Assembly: GCA_017938925.1 (NCBI GenBank)
Contig: JAGBAO010000001.1
Coordinates: 1-64,000 of the forward strand
Length of the DNA: 64,000 nucleotides
Origin: Bacteroidales bacterium
GTDB taxonomy: Bacteria; Bacteroidota; Bacteroidia; Bacteroidales; UBA932
Direction of reading: 5' to 3'
Shown piece after piece: positions 51,906 through 59,468 of the stretch; position 1 is the stretch's first letter; each line of letters begins with the position of its first letter. The translations under genes were made by a program, and so were the position numbers. The notes beneath the pieces were generated by a model, which saw nothing but the letters and a program-made list of their open reading frames with translations, ran no database searches and was not told where the DNA came from.

Positions 51906-51949
51906 GCCCATCCGCGAAAACAAAATTCCGCAAATGGGCTGCAAATATA
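51906..51949 (-). promoter_or_regulatory. rpsF promoter element and 5' leader hairpin
   Basis: TATATTTG (51942-51949, minus strand) is followed at once by a hairpin: GCCCAT pairs with ATGGGC (51934-51939 and 51906-51911), extended after a mismatch by GCG/CGC, with an AT-rich loop. The hairpin begins near transcription start, 35 bases before the rpsF ATG. Possible autoregulatory leader; the bulged CCG of the known S6:S18 motif is not obvious. Confidence 0.5.
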
Positions 51950-52007
51950 GGAATAAATCTTTAATTATCAAAGCCTTTCCGGAAATTTCCGGACCGGCCT
52001 CTGTAGG

Positions 52008-52529
52008 CTACTCAGCCGTAGCAAGAGGTGAAGGAGTGTTGTAGGTACGGGCTGCAAGCTCCTTATCGAGCATATACATGCCATACTTGTTTCCTTCCAC
52101 AGCTTCGGTAGCCGCGATCATGTCGCGTGCAGACTCTTCTTCCTCGACCTGCTCGTCGATGAACCAGTTCAGACGGCTGATCGAAGCATAGTCCTTGTCG
52201 TCGTTTGCGATGACTGCAAGATTGTGGATCAGCGCCGTCACCTTCTTCTCGTGCTCAAGAGTCTGCTTGAACATGTCCAGAACAGAGTCCCATGTCGAAG
52301 GGACAGCCTCGATAGGAAGGAGTTCCACCTTCGCGTCACGTGAATTCAGATAGTTCATGAAGATGCGTGCATGATCCTGCTCCTCCTTGAACTGGACGAA
52401 GAACCAGTTTGCCACTCCCTTATATCCCTTTGCCTCTGCATCGAGAGACATTGCGAGGTAAAGATATGCTGACCAGAGCTCGGCATTCACCTGAGCATTG
52501 ATCGCCTGATGTAATTTTGTACTCAACAT
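52008..52529 (-). CDS. Ferritin
   Basis: 173 aa from the ATG at 52529 (MLSTKLHQAINAQVNAELWS), supported by GGAGG 10 bases upstream. Iron-storage ferritin of the bacterial FtnA type: ferroxidase residues Glu17, Tyr24, Glu50 and His53 in ELWSAYLYLAM and FKEEQDHARIF, and the second helix pair with DEQVEEEESARD. It lies 52 bases after the pepD stop; a 6-bp hairpin (GTTGCT/AGCAAC) falls in between. Confidence 0.95.
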   Translation of the reverse strand: MLSTKLHQAINAQVNAELWSAYLYLAMSLDAEAKGYKGVANWFFVQFKEEQDHARIFMNYLNSRDAKVELLPIEAVPSTWDSVLDMFKQTLEHEKKVTALIHNLAVIANDDKDYASISRLNWFIDEQVEEEESARDMIAATEAVEGNKYGMYMLDKELAARTYNTPSPLATAE

Positions 52530-52581
52530 AATTTTGTCCTCCAATTTTGATTTTAACGGTTGCTGCTTAGCAACAATCATA

Positions 52582-54063
52582 CTATTTCACAGGAATGTTT
52601 TCAAGGACCGCCTTGAGGAACTCCCAGCATTTTGCAACAGAAGGGATATTTGCACGCTCGTCAGGGCTGTGAGGGCTCATGAGGGTAGGACCGCATGAAA
52701 CCATGTCCCAGTGCGGATATGCTCCGCTGAGGATACCGCACTCAAGTCCCGCGTGGATAGCCATGACGGCCGGCTCCTTGCCGTAGAGGTCGTTATACAC
52801 CTTCTTCATTGTGGCGAGGATCGCTGAATCCGGATTCGGAGCCCAGCCTGAATATCCGCCTGCAAATGAGGTCTGGATTCCGGCAAGTGCAAACACCGCC
52901 TCGAACTTCTGAGCAAGAGCCTCCTTTGCAGTGTCCACAGAACTTCTCATGAGAGTCTTGACAGAGAACTCACCTCCTTCTATCTTGACCATCGCGAGGT
53001 TGTTCGAAGTCTCCACGAGGCCAGCCATCTCGCTGCTCATGCGCTCCACTCCGTCAGGACATGCGATTATAGCACGTACAAATCTGAGGGCATCCGCCTC
53101 AGGAACATACTTGCACTCGTCACCACCGCAGCAGCACTCGCCTTCCGCGCATTCGTAAGGCTTGAAGATGAATTCCGAATCAGGATCGGTACCGGCATAC
53201 TCAGCCTTGATTTCCGCAGCAACGCGGTCGAACACCTTCTGAGCATCAGCAAGTTTCTCTGCAGGAACATATACCGTAGCGAATGCCTCTCGAGGAATCG
53301 CATTGCGGAGTGTACCGCCTTCCAGGTCGAGGAGCTTCACGTCGGCCTCGGTCATAAGAGCGTAAAGGATGCGGGCAGCAAGCTTGTTGGCGTTGCCTCT
53401 GTAAAGAATGATATCCATACCCGAGTGACCGCCCTTGAATCCCTTCACTGCAAGCGAGTAGCAGAGCCAGCTCTTGTCATATTCAGCAGGAACGTAAGTC
53501 GCGGTTGCCGAAGCGTCCAGACCGCCGGCACAGCCCACATAAAGCTCTCCCTCTGTCTCCGAGTCGAGGTTGATGAGGATGTCACCCTGGAGAAGGCCTG
53601 GCTTGAGGGCGTTAGCACCTGTCATTCCGGTCTCTTCGTCCACTGTGATGAGGAGTTCTACAGGTCCGTGCTTGAGATTGTCGGACTCAAGGACAGCCAT
53701 ACCCATGGCCACGCCAAGTCCGTTGTCGGCACCGAGGGTGGTACCCTTGGCCTTCACCCACTCGCCGTCGATCCATGTCTGGATAGGGTCCTTCTCGAAA
53801 TCATGGACAGTGTCGGCATTCTTCTGAGGGACCATGTCGATATGGCCCTGAAGGATTACACCCTTCATGTTCTCGCAGCCAGGGGTTGCAGGCTTGCGGA
53901 TGACGATGTTTCCGATCTCGTCCTTGATGGTCTCAAGTCCATGGGACACGCCCCAGTTATACATATATTCAACTGCAAGTTCCTCGTGCTTTGACGGACG
54001 AGGGATCTGAGTCAATGCGTAAAAGTTCTTCCACACTATCTGTGGATCAAGATTCTGAATCAT
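52582..54063 (-). CDS. pepD: Aminoacyl-histidine dipeptidase (PepD-type M20 peptidase)
   Basis: 493 aa cytosolic zinc peptidase that cleaves Xaa-His dipeptides. M20 motifs are LQGHIDMVP (His/Asp), the bridging Asp in GTTLGADNGLG, VDEETGMTGA (Glu-Glu), NLDSETEG, and the C-terminal HAGLECG. Unusual is a Cys-rich stretch at residues 305-317 with five cysteines (C305, C310-312, C317), in a region that is normally a plain loop. It is 12 bases after the DUF4831 gene, in one unit with it. Confidence 0.94.
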   Translation of the reverse strand: MIQNLDPQIVWKNFYALTQIPRPSKHEELAVEYMYNWGVSHGLETIKDEIGNIVIRKPATPGCENMKGVILQGHIDMVPQKNADTVHDFEKDPIQTWIDGEWVKAKGTTLGADNGLGVAMGMAVLESDNLKHGPVELLITVDEETGMTGANALKPGLLQGDILINLDSETEGELYVGCAGGLDASATATYVPAEYDKSWLCYSLAVKGFKGGHSGMDIILYRGNANKLAARILYALMTEADVKLLDLEGGTLRNAIPREAFATVYVPAEKLADAQKVFDRVAAEIKAEYAGTDPDSEFIFKPYECAEGECCCGGDECKYVPEADALRFVRAIIACPDGVERMSSEMAGLVETSNNLAMVKIEGGEFSVKTLMRSSVDTAKEALAQKFEAVFALAGIQTSFAGGYSGWAPNPDSAILATMKKVYNDLYGKEPAVMAIHAGLECGILSGAYPHWDMVSCGPTLMSPHSPDERANIPSVAKCWEFLKAVLENIPVK

Positions 54064-54075
54064 AATGGTTATTGT

Positions 54076-55152
54076 TTATTTAAGTATCACATTCACCGGA
54101 AGGGAACTTTCCTGACCGAGCTGATATACAGGAATACGGGTCTGAAGTACAGCATTGCCGGAATCGATCAGTTTCACAGAGCATATCGCCGGAATACGGA
54201 AATACGCCTCCACAGGCTTCGCTACGGCCTTCACTTCCTCCGCCGTCACCTGGGGCTGCATGAACTTCTGAGGCACAAGTTCCAGCACGACCGGCCTTCC
54301 GGACATATTGTCGGCCGGCACAAGACCGGCAGTGTCAGACAGGCGGAAAGCTATATACATCTGGCTTTCACGTTTCGGATCCGGCACAATCTCGAATCTC
54401 TTGACCTGGGTCTGATATTCCGAATAGCCGGTGAACAAGGTCATATATTCCTTTTCCAGCCTTGTAAGTTCTTCAATGGCAGCACCCATGGCCTCGCCGC
54501 TATACGTCGCATCCGTGTCTCCTGTCACTATCTGCAGCCTCTTCTCGCGAAGCTTGAGGATCATGTCGGCAGTCTCGGCCGCTCTTTTCTCAGGGGACTT
54601 TTCCACCACCATATTCTGCTGCACCGACACCTTATTATACATAGATTCCTTCTTTTCGTTACGGTACAGCGTGGTGGATTCCGACGTCAGGTTGGAAGTC
54701 ACGCCGTTTGCAGAGAAATCCCCCCTGGTCTCCACAGGGAAACGCCAGATGGATTCGTCCGCGAAATTGGCATCAGCAAATGAAATGAGTCCTTCGGCAG
54801 AGAGTTTAAGGAAGGTCGCGTCAATTGTTCCCTTCTTCACATTCACGGTATACCTTCGGCTCTGGTCAGCCTCCACATAAGGAGCGATCTTCACCTGAGT
54901 GAGCTGGAAGGTGGTTTCATCCTTCTGACCTGCCTTGATTCCGAGATATTTCTCCGCATATTTCGCATACGGGCCTGCATAGAATTTCTCCTGGACAGCC
55001 TCCACCTCAAGAGTGATGGTTGTCGAAGGTAGTGAATAGGTCAGAAATCCCTGAGGGTCCTCACCCTTCTTCTGTGCAGCCGCCGACAGGGAAACCGTCA
55101 GCACGGCAGCAAGAGTAAAAAGTCTTGAAAGCATATTCATATTCTTCATCAT
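54076..55152 (-). CDS. DUF4831-family secreted protein
   Basis: 358 aa from the ATG at 55152 (a second ATG follows at once). A signal peptide ends at SLSAAAQ. The family is a Bacteroidota protein of unknown function; features are LTYSLPSTTITLEVEAV near the N-terminus, GLISFAD, a helical KRAAETADMILKLREKRL segment with AMGAAIEELTRLEKEYMTLF, and a C-terminal beta region. It is 7 bases after the acyltransferase gene and 12 before pepD, which suggests co-transcription but not a shared role. Confidence 0.8.
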   Translation of the reverse strand: MMKNMNMLSRLFTLAAVLTVSLSAAAQKKGEDPQGFLTYSLPSTTITLEVEAVQEKFYAGPYAKYAEKYLGIKAGQKDETTFQLTQVKIAPYVEADQSRRYTVNVKKGTIDATFLKLSAEGLISFADANFADESIWRFPVETRGDFSANGVTSNLTSESTTLYRNEKKESMYNKVSVQQNMVVEKSPEKRAAETADMILKLREKRLQIVTGDTDATYSGEAMGAAIEELTRLEKEYMTLFTGYSEYQTQVKRFEIVPDPKRESQMYIAFRLSDTAGLVPADNMSGRPVVLELVPQKFMQPQVTAEEVKAVAKPVEAYFRIPAICSVKLIDSGNAVLQTRIPVYQLGQESSLPVNVILK

Positions 55153-55159
55153 ATTTTCC

Positions 55160-56080
55160 TTATTTCCAACGTTTATGAGACCACAGCCAGTTTGCAGGAG
55201 TCTCATTCAGTTCCTCCTGCAGGAGGTCGTAATACTTCCTGAGAATCTCCTCCGGAGTCATCCTGGAGGCATCCTCGCAGATAGGGATGAAAGTCATCTC
55301 GTAATGTCCGCGCTCCACCCTCTTCATCTTCATATATACCACAGCATGAGCCAGCTTGCATGCCACTCCCATACTTCCTATCATGGCATTTGTCGGCTGA
55401 TGCATGAACTCTCCTATCGGATACTTTCCGGCGCCCTTGTACGGTGCCTGATCTGCAGGATATATGTACAGGCACTTGCGGTCCTTGTTCGCAATGGAGA
55501 AACGGAGGATGTTCTTCGACTCCACTTCACATTCCGTACCCACGAGCTCCAGCGGAGCGATCCTGTTCAGGGCAAACACCCTGTCTGATATCTCGCTGGA
55601 CATCTTCTTATAGACCACATATATCTCCTTTTCCGAAAAGGCCAGCCTGCCACCGTCCTCCGAATCATAGCCCGGAAGGCCACCGAGGAGTTCCCAGTTG
55701 CCGCAGTGGGTGCTCAGGAGGGTCACGCTCGGAGCCTTGTCATACAGCTCGGACAGAGCATTGATGTTGGTCAGCCTCACGATTCCCTGCTTTCTCAGAC
55801 GGTCATACGAACTGCCGCCAAACCATATGAACTCGGCGACAAGCTCACCGAGATGGCGGTAGAAGTCCTTGTATATCTGCTTTATCTCCTTGTATTTCTT
55901 ATCGGGGAAGGCACGTGAAAGATTGACCCACACGACATCGGACCTGTAACGCAACACACTGCCGGCCAGCCACGAAAGCACATCACCCATAAAGTAATGG
56001 AATCGTAGCGGCAACTTCGACAGAAGCACTATAAGCACTCTGAATGTCTTCACCCAAAACGTCTTCATATCCGTTTTCAT
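55160..56080 (-). CDS. LpxL/HtrB-type lipid A (lysophospholipid) acyltransferase
   Basis: 306 aa from the ATG at 56080; a second ATG at 56068 is equally possible given the promoter at 56092-56099. One N-terminal membrane segment (VLIVLLSKLPLRFHYFMG), then the acyltransferase motif STHCGNWELLGG (His/Glu pair) and YPADQAPYKG. Family members add secondary acyl chains to lipid A at the inner membrane. First gene of a likely unit with DUF4831, pepD and ferritin. Confidence 0.9.
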   Translation of the reverse strand: MKTDMKTFWVKTFRVLIVLLSKLPLRFHYFMGDVLSWLAGSVLRYRSDVVWVNLSRAFPDKKYKEIKQIYKDFYRHLGELVAEFIWFGGSSYDRLRKQGIVRLTNINALSELYDKAPSVTLLSTHCGNWELLGGLPGYDSEDGGRLAFSEKEIYVVYKKMSSEISDRVFALNRIAPLELVGTECEVESKNILRFSIANKDRKCLYIYPADQAPYKGAGKYPIGEFMHQPTNAMIGSMGVACKLAHAVVYMKMKRVERGHYEMTFIPICEDASRMTPEEILRKYYDLLQEELNETPANWLWSHKRWK

Positions 56081-56091
56081 ATTCAAACAAG

Positions 56092-56099
56092 CAAATATA
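56092..56099 (-). promoter_or_regulatory. -7 promoter element (TATATTTG) for the acyltransferase operon
   Basis: TAnnTTTG match on the minus strand, 11 bases before the ATG at 56080 and 23 before the one at 56068. It is only 11 bases from the divergent element at 56111-56118, so the two promoters must compete for polymerase. Confidence 0.55.
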
Positions 56100-56110
56100 A
56101 GAATTTTTCT

Positions 56111-56118
56111 TATCTTTG
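56111..56118 (+). promoter_or_regulatory. -7 promoter element (TATCTTTG) for the POT transporter
   Basis: TAnnTTTG match on the plus strand, 41 bases before the transporter ATG at 56160. Divergent from, and nearly overlapping, the acyltransferase promoter. Confidence 0.55.
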
Positions 56119-56159
56119 CCAGCTGTGGAATTACTAACAACTAAATAATCTATCACATT

Positions 56160-57830
56160 ATGTTCAAAGGTCAACCAAAAGGACTCTTCGCCCTGGCCCT
56201 TGCCAACACAGGTGAGCGCTTCGGCTACTACACAATGCTGGCCATCTTCCTCCTGTTCATCCAGGCGAAATTCGGCTTCAGTGCGGCAGCAGCCACCCAG
56301 ATTTATTCAATATTCCTTGCAGGAGTATATTTCATGCCTCTGATCGGAGGTATCCTCGCTGACAAGATCGGCTATGGAAAGTGCGTCACCCTCGGTATCG
56401 GCGTGATGTTCCTCGGCTACCTCTGTCTGGCAATCCCTACCGGAGCCAACACAGCTGGTCTGATGCTCATGTTCGGCGCCCTGACGCTGATCGCAATCGG
56501 AACAGGTCTGTTCAAGGGTAACCTCCAGGTTATGGTAGGTAACCTCTATGATGATCCTAAGTATGCAGCAAAGCGAGACTCTGCATTCAGCCTCTTCTAC
56601 ATGGCAATCAACATCGGAGCGATGTTCGCCCCTTCCATGGCAAAGGCGATGACCAACTTCGCTCTCGGCAAGGCAAATCTCGTGTATAACGCAAACATCC
56701 CTGCTCTGGCTCATCAGGTGATGGACGGCACCATTTCTGCTGAAAACCTCACAAGACTTGAGGGACTCGCAGCCACAATGCCGGGTGCTGCAGGAATGGA
56801 CATGGCGACTTTCGCTCCATTCTACATCGAGAAACTTTCTACCGCATACAACTACGGATTCGCTGTGGCTTGCGTATCCCTGATCCTTTCAGTGGCAATC
56901 TACTTCTGCTGCCGTCCTTGGTTCAAGCACACTGAGGCAAGCGCAAAGCAGGCCAAGGCAGCAAACCCTGCAGCTGAGGTTGTGGAACTCACTCCAGCTC
57001 AGACAAAGAGCCGTGTGACAGCCCTCCTCTTCGTCTTCGCAGTGGTTATCTTCTTCTGGATGGCATTCCATCAGAACGGTGCGACCATGACACTCTTCGC
57101 ACGCGACTACACTGCCAATGCAGTTGAAGGCGGACTCAGAATCGGATTCAACATCTGGTGCCTCGCCCTCATCGCGATTTCAATCTACACCCTCTTCAGC
57201 ACATTCCAGTCTGAGACAAAGAAGGGCAAGCTCACCTCAGGCATCGCAACCCTCGTTCTCTGGGGACTTGCAGCGGCACTCTACCTCAGAATGCCGGCGG
57301 TTGTGAACATCCTCCCTTCTGACTTCCAGCAGTTCAACCCGTTCTATGTGGTGGCACTGACTCCGGTTTCACTTGCAATCTTCAGCGCCCTGGCAAACAA
57401 GGGCAAGGAGCCTTCTGCACCTCGCAAGATAGGTCTCGGAATGTTCGTAGCGGCGGCAGGATTCCTTATCCTTACCCTCGGCTCGATGGGACTTGCTTCA
57501 CCTAAGGAACTCGGCGGAACAGTAAGCCCTGACCTCGTGTCACCATCATGGCTGATATCGACTTACCTCGTGCTCACATTCGCAGAGCTTCTCCTTTCTC
57601 CGATGGGTATCTCATTCGTGTCAAAGGTGGCTCCTCCTAAGTACAAGGGTATGATGATGGGTGGCTGGTTCGCTGCAACCGCAATCGGAAACTACCTCGT
57701 ATCCGTTCCTGGCCTCCTTTGGATGAGAATTCCGCTCTGGTCTATCTGGACAGTGCTCATCGCTATCTGCGTCGTATCAGGAGTCTTCATGTTCGCTAAC
57801 ATGAAAAAGATCGAGGCTGCTACGGAGTAG
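56160..57830 (+). CDS. POT-family (PTR2) peptide:H+ symporter
   Basis: 556 aa inner-membrane MFS protein with about 14 helices. Motifs are ANTGERFGYYTMLAIFLLF in helix 1, GGILADKIGYGKCV, and the POT signature region FSLFYMAINIGAMFAPS. In most POT proteins helix 1 has ExxERFxYY; here the first Glu is Asn (NTGER), as I recall for a Bacteroidota subgroup. That Glu takes part in proton coupling. Imports di- and tripeptides by family. Single gene with its own promoter and terminator. Confidence 0.93.
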   Translation: MFKGQPKGLFALALANTGERFGYYTMLAIFLLFIQAKFGFSAAAATQIYSIFLAGVYFMPLIGGILADKIGYGKCVTLGIGVMFLGYLCLAIPTGANTAGLMLMFGALTLIAIGTGLFKGNLQVMVGNLYDDPKYAAKRDSAFSLFYMAINIGAMFAPSMAKAMTNFALGKANLVYNANIPALAHQVMDGTISAENLTRLEGLAATMPGAAGMDMATFAPFYIEKLSTAYNYGFAVACVSLILSVAIYFCCRPWFKHTEASAKQAKAANPAAEVVELTPAQTKSRVTALLFVFAVVIFFWMAFHQNGATMTLFARDYTANAVEGGLRIGFNIWCLALIAISIYTLFSTFQSETKKGKLTSGIATLVLWGLAAALYLRMPAVVNILPSDFQQFNPFYVVALTPVSLAIFSALANKGKEPSAPRKIGLGMFVAAAGFLILTLGSMGLASPKELGGTVSPDLVSPSWLISTYLVLTFAELLLSPMGISFVSKVAPPKYKGMMMGGWFAATAIGNYLVSVPGLLWMRIPLWSIWTVLIAICVVSGVFMFANMKKIEAATE

Positions 57831-57876
57831 TACACCAGCGCAACACATAACAGTTTGTATATCAGACTGTTCGCAG

Positions 57877-57915
57877 CATGTCCTGCCTTCCACGGAAGGC
57901 AGGACATGTCTTTAT
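57877..57915 (+). terminator. Terminator after the POT transporter
   Basis: Perfect 15-bp inverted repeat (57877-57891 with 57894-57908), CATGTCCTGCCTTCC and its complement, followed by TCTTTATT. It lies 46 bases past the transporter stop. Confidence 0.85.
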
Positions 57916-57970
57916 TCAACTCACCATCAACGACTTACGCACCACGCTTTTTTCATTGCAACGATTTTCC

Positions 57971-57978
57971 TATCTTTG
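57971..57978 (+). promoter_or_regulatory. -7 promoter element (TATCTTTG) for the TIGR02757 gene
   Basis: TAnnTTTG match with TTTT 19 bases upstream (one mismatch to TTTG). It ends only 9 bases before the ATG at 57988, so the message has almost no leader. Confidence 0.6.
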
Positions 57979-57987
57979 TAGGTTACT

Positions 57988-58689
57988 ATGGAAGAAGCAT
58001 TGAAAGAAACCCTGATCGGATGGGCGGAAGAATATAACCATCCCAAGTATTTCCAGGAAGACCCGATAATCTTCCCCACCGAGTTTGCGCGCAGGCTACA
58101 GGCTGGGCAGGCGTCGCTGGCTGACGTGGAGATTGCCGCACTCCTGGCCGCACATCTGGCATGGGGGCGCAGGGCGATGATCGTGCGGGACTGCGGAAGG
58201 ATGTTCGACGAGATGCAGTGGCGGCCGTATGACTATGTGATGAGCGGAGAGTACAGGAATGAGGATGTCAGCCTGCACAGGACCATCAAGTGGAGCGAGT
58301 TTGCCGGAATCTGCGGAAGACTCCGCGGAATATATTCCGAGATGGAGAGTTTGGAAGGTCTGTCGGACATGGATTTCAGATGCAGGGTCTTCGGGCAGAA
58401 GGAAGACAGGAAGGCCCCTAACAAGAAGATAAGCATGATGCGAAGATGGATGGTCAGGGACGACGGCAAGGTGGATCTGGGACTATGGAGGAATTCGCAG
58501 AAGACCGACCTGATCCTGCCGCTGGACGTGCATGTGTATGATCAGGCAACTGCGCTCGGACTGACGGAAAGGAAGCAGAAGGACATCGTGACGGCGCGTC
58601 AGATCACGGATGTCTTCAAGGAAATATGGCCGGAGGACCCCTGCAAGGGCGACTTTGCCCTTTTCGGATACGGAGTGACACATATGTAA
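57988..58689 (+). CDS. TIGR02757-family (DUF2400) protein
   Basis: 233 aa. Matches the Bacteroidota TIGR02757 family of unknown function by DDPIxxPxxF-type N-terminus (here EDPIIFPTEFARR), EIAALLAAHLAWGRR, MMRRWMVRDDGKVDLGLW and a C-terminal LDVHVYDQATALGL with FGYGVTHM. The LxxHVxxxxxxLGL and closing pattern recall helix-hairpin-helix DNA glycosylases, but no catalytic Lys/Asp pair is clear. Length is slightly below the usual 250 aa. Confidence 0.85.
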   Translation: MEEALKETLIGWAEEYNHPKYFQEDPIIFPTEFARRLQAGQASLADVEIAALLAAHLAWGRRAMIVRDCGRMFDEMQWRPYDYVMSGEYRNEDVSLHRTIKWSEFAGICGRLRGIYSEMESLEGLSDMDFRCRVFGQKEDRKAPNKKISMMRRWMVRDDGKVDLGLWRNSQKTDLILPLDVHVYDQATALGLTERKQKDIVTARQITDVFKEIWPEDPCKGDFALFGYGVTHM

Positions 58690-58820
58690 CCATTAAAAAT
58701 TTCCAGAAATTTTGGGAGAGCAAGGCGTGAGAGGAGGATGAACAGCAGCAACCTGTTGGTTGTGAGGATTCAGACGACAAGCGACAACGCAGCTATCGCA
58801 AAATTTATAAATTTTTGATT
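58690..58820 (+). other. Unexplained intergenic segment with AT palindromes and a 26-codon frame
   Basis: The 131 bases before the P-loop gene contain two AT palindromes, AAATTTCCAGAAATTT-like at 58696-58713 and a perfect 16-bp AAAATTTATAAATTTT at 58800-58815. Between them a frame runs ATG 58738 to TGA 58818 (MNSSNLLVVRIQTT and so on, 26 aa), with GGAGG directly against its ATG and its stop three bases before the next gene. Coding status is doubtful. Confidence 0.25.
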
Positions 58821-59438
58821 ATGCCAAGACTATATATAATATCAGGATGCAACGGAGCCGGAAAGACCACCGCCTCCTACACAATGCTGCCGGAAATGCT
58901 GGATTGCAGCGAATTCGTGAACTCGGACGAGTTCGCGAAGGGTCTGTCACCTTTCCAGCCGGAAAAGGCCTCCATCCAGGCCGGAAGATACATGATTGCC
59001 AAGACCAGATATCTTCTCAAGAAGAGACTCGATTTCGGAATCGAGACAACTCTTGCGACCAGGACCATTCTCAAGACAGTGAAGATGGCCCAGGCTGCGG
59101 GATACACCGTGACTCTGCTGTATTTCTGGCTGAACTCCCCGGAACTTGCAATAGAAAGGGTCAAGGCCAGAGTGGAGGCAGGAGGGCATAACATTCCGGA
59201 GGAGACCATAAGGAGAAGATATAAGGTCGGCATTGATTATTTCTTCCATGACTATGCTCCGATCTGCGAGAGATGGATCCTGGCAGACAATTCGCAGATA
59301 CCTTTCCGCGTGATAGCAGAGGGTTCAAAACTGGACCTGATCAACATCAAGGACAGGGAGACATACGAGAAGATCAGAAAGATCGCCCAGGAGACCCACA
59401 GATATGCAGAGGAAAAAGGAGAGATGCTTTCTCTCTAA
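58821..59438 (+). CDS. Zeta-toxin-like P-loop kinase
   Basis: 205 aa from the ATG at 58821. Walker A ISGCNGAGKTT; NSDEFAKGLSPF and the helix with QAGRYM; ETTLATRT; and a later Arg-rich segment (ETIRRRYKVGIDYFF). This is the zeta toxin / AAA_33 pattern, whose toxins phosphorylate UDP-N-acetylglucosamine. No epsilon-type antitoxin gene lies beside it; stand-alone relatives in Bacteroidota may be housekeeping small-molecule kinases. It is 30 bases before tldD and may be co-transcribed. Confidence 0.8.
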   Translation: MPRLYIISGCNGAGKTTASYTMLPEMLDCSEFVNSDEFAKGLSPFQPEKASIQAGRYMIAKTRYLLKKRLDFGIETTLATRTILKTVKMAQAAGYTVTLLYFWLNSPELAIERVKARVEAGGHNIPEETIRRRYKVGIDYFFHDYAPICERWILADNSQIPFRVIAEGSKLDLINIKDRETYEKIRKIAQETHRYAEEKGEMLSL

Positions 59439-59468
59439 GGAGGCGGGCGTGAACAACACATTGAAGGC

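Noticed and set aside
58821-59438. Zeta/epsilon toxin-antitoxin pair
   Set aside because: No epsilon-like antitoxin gene was found on either side; the P-loop protein is annotated alone.
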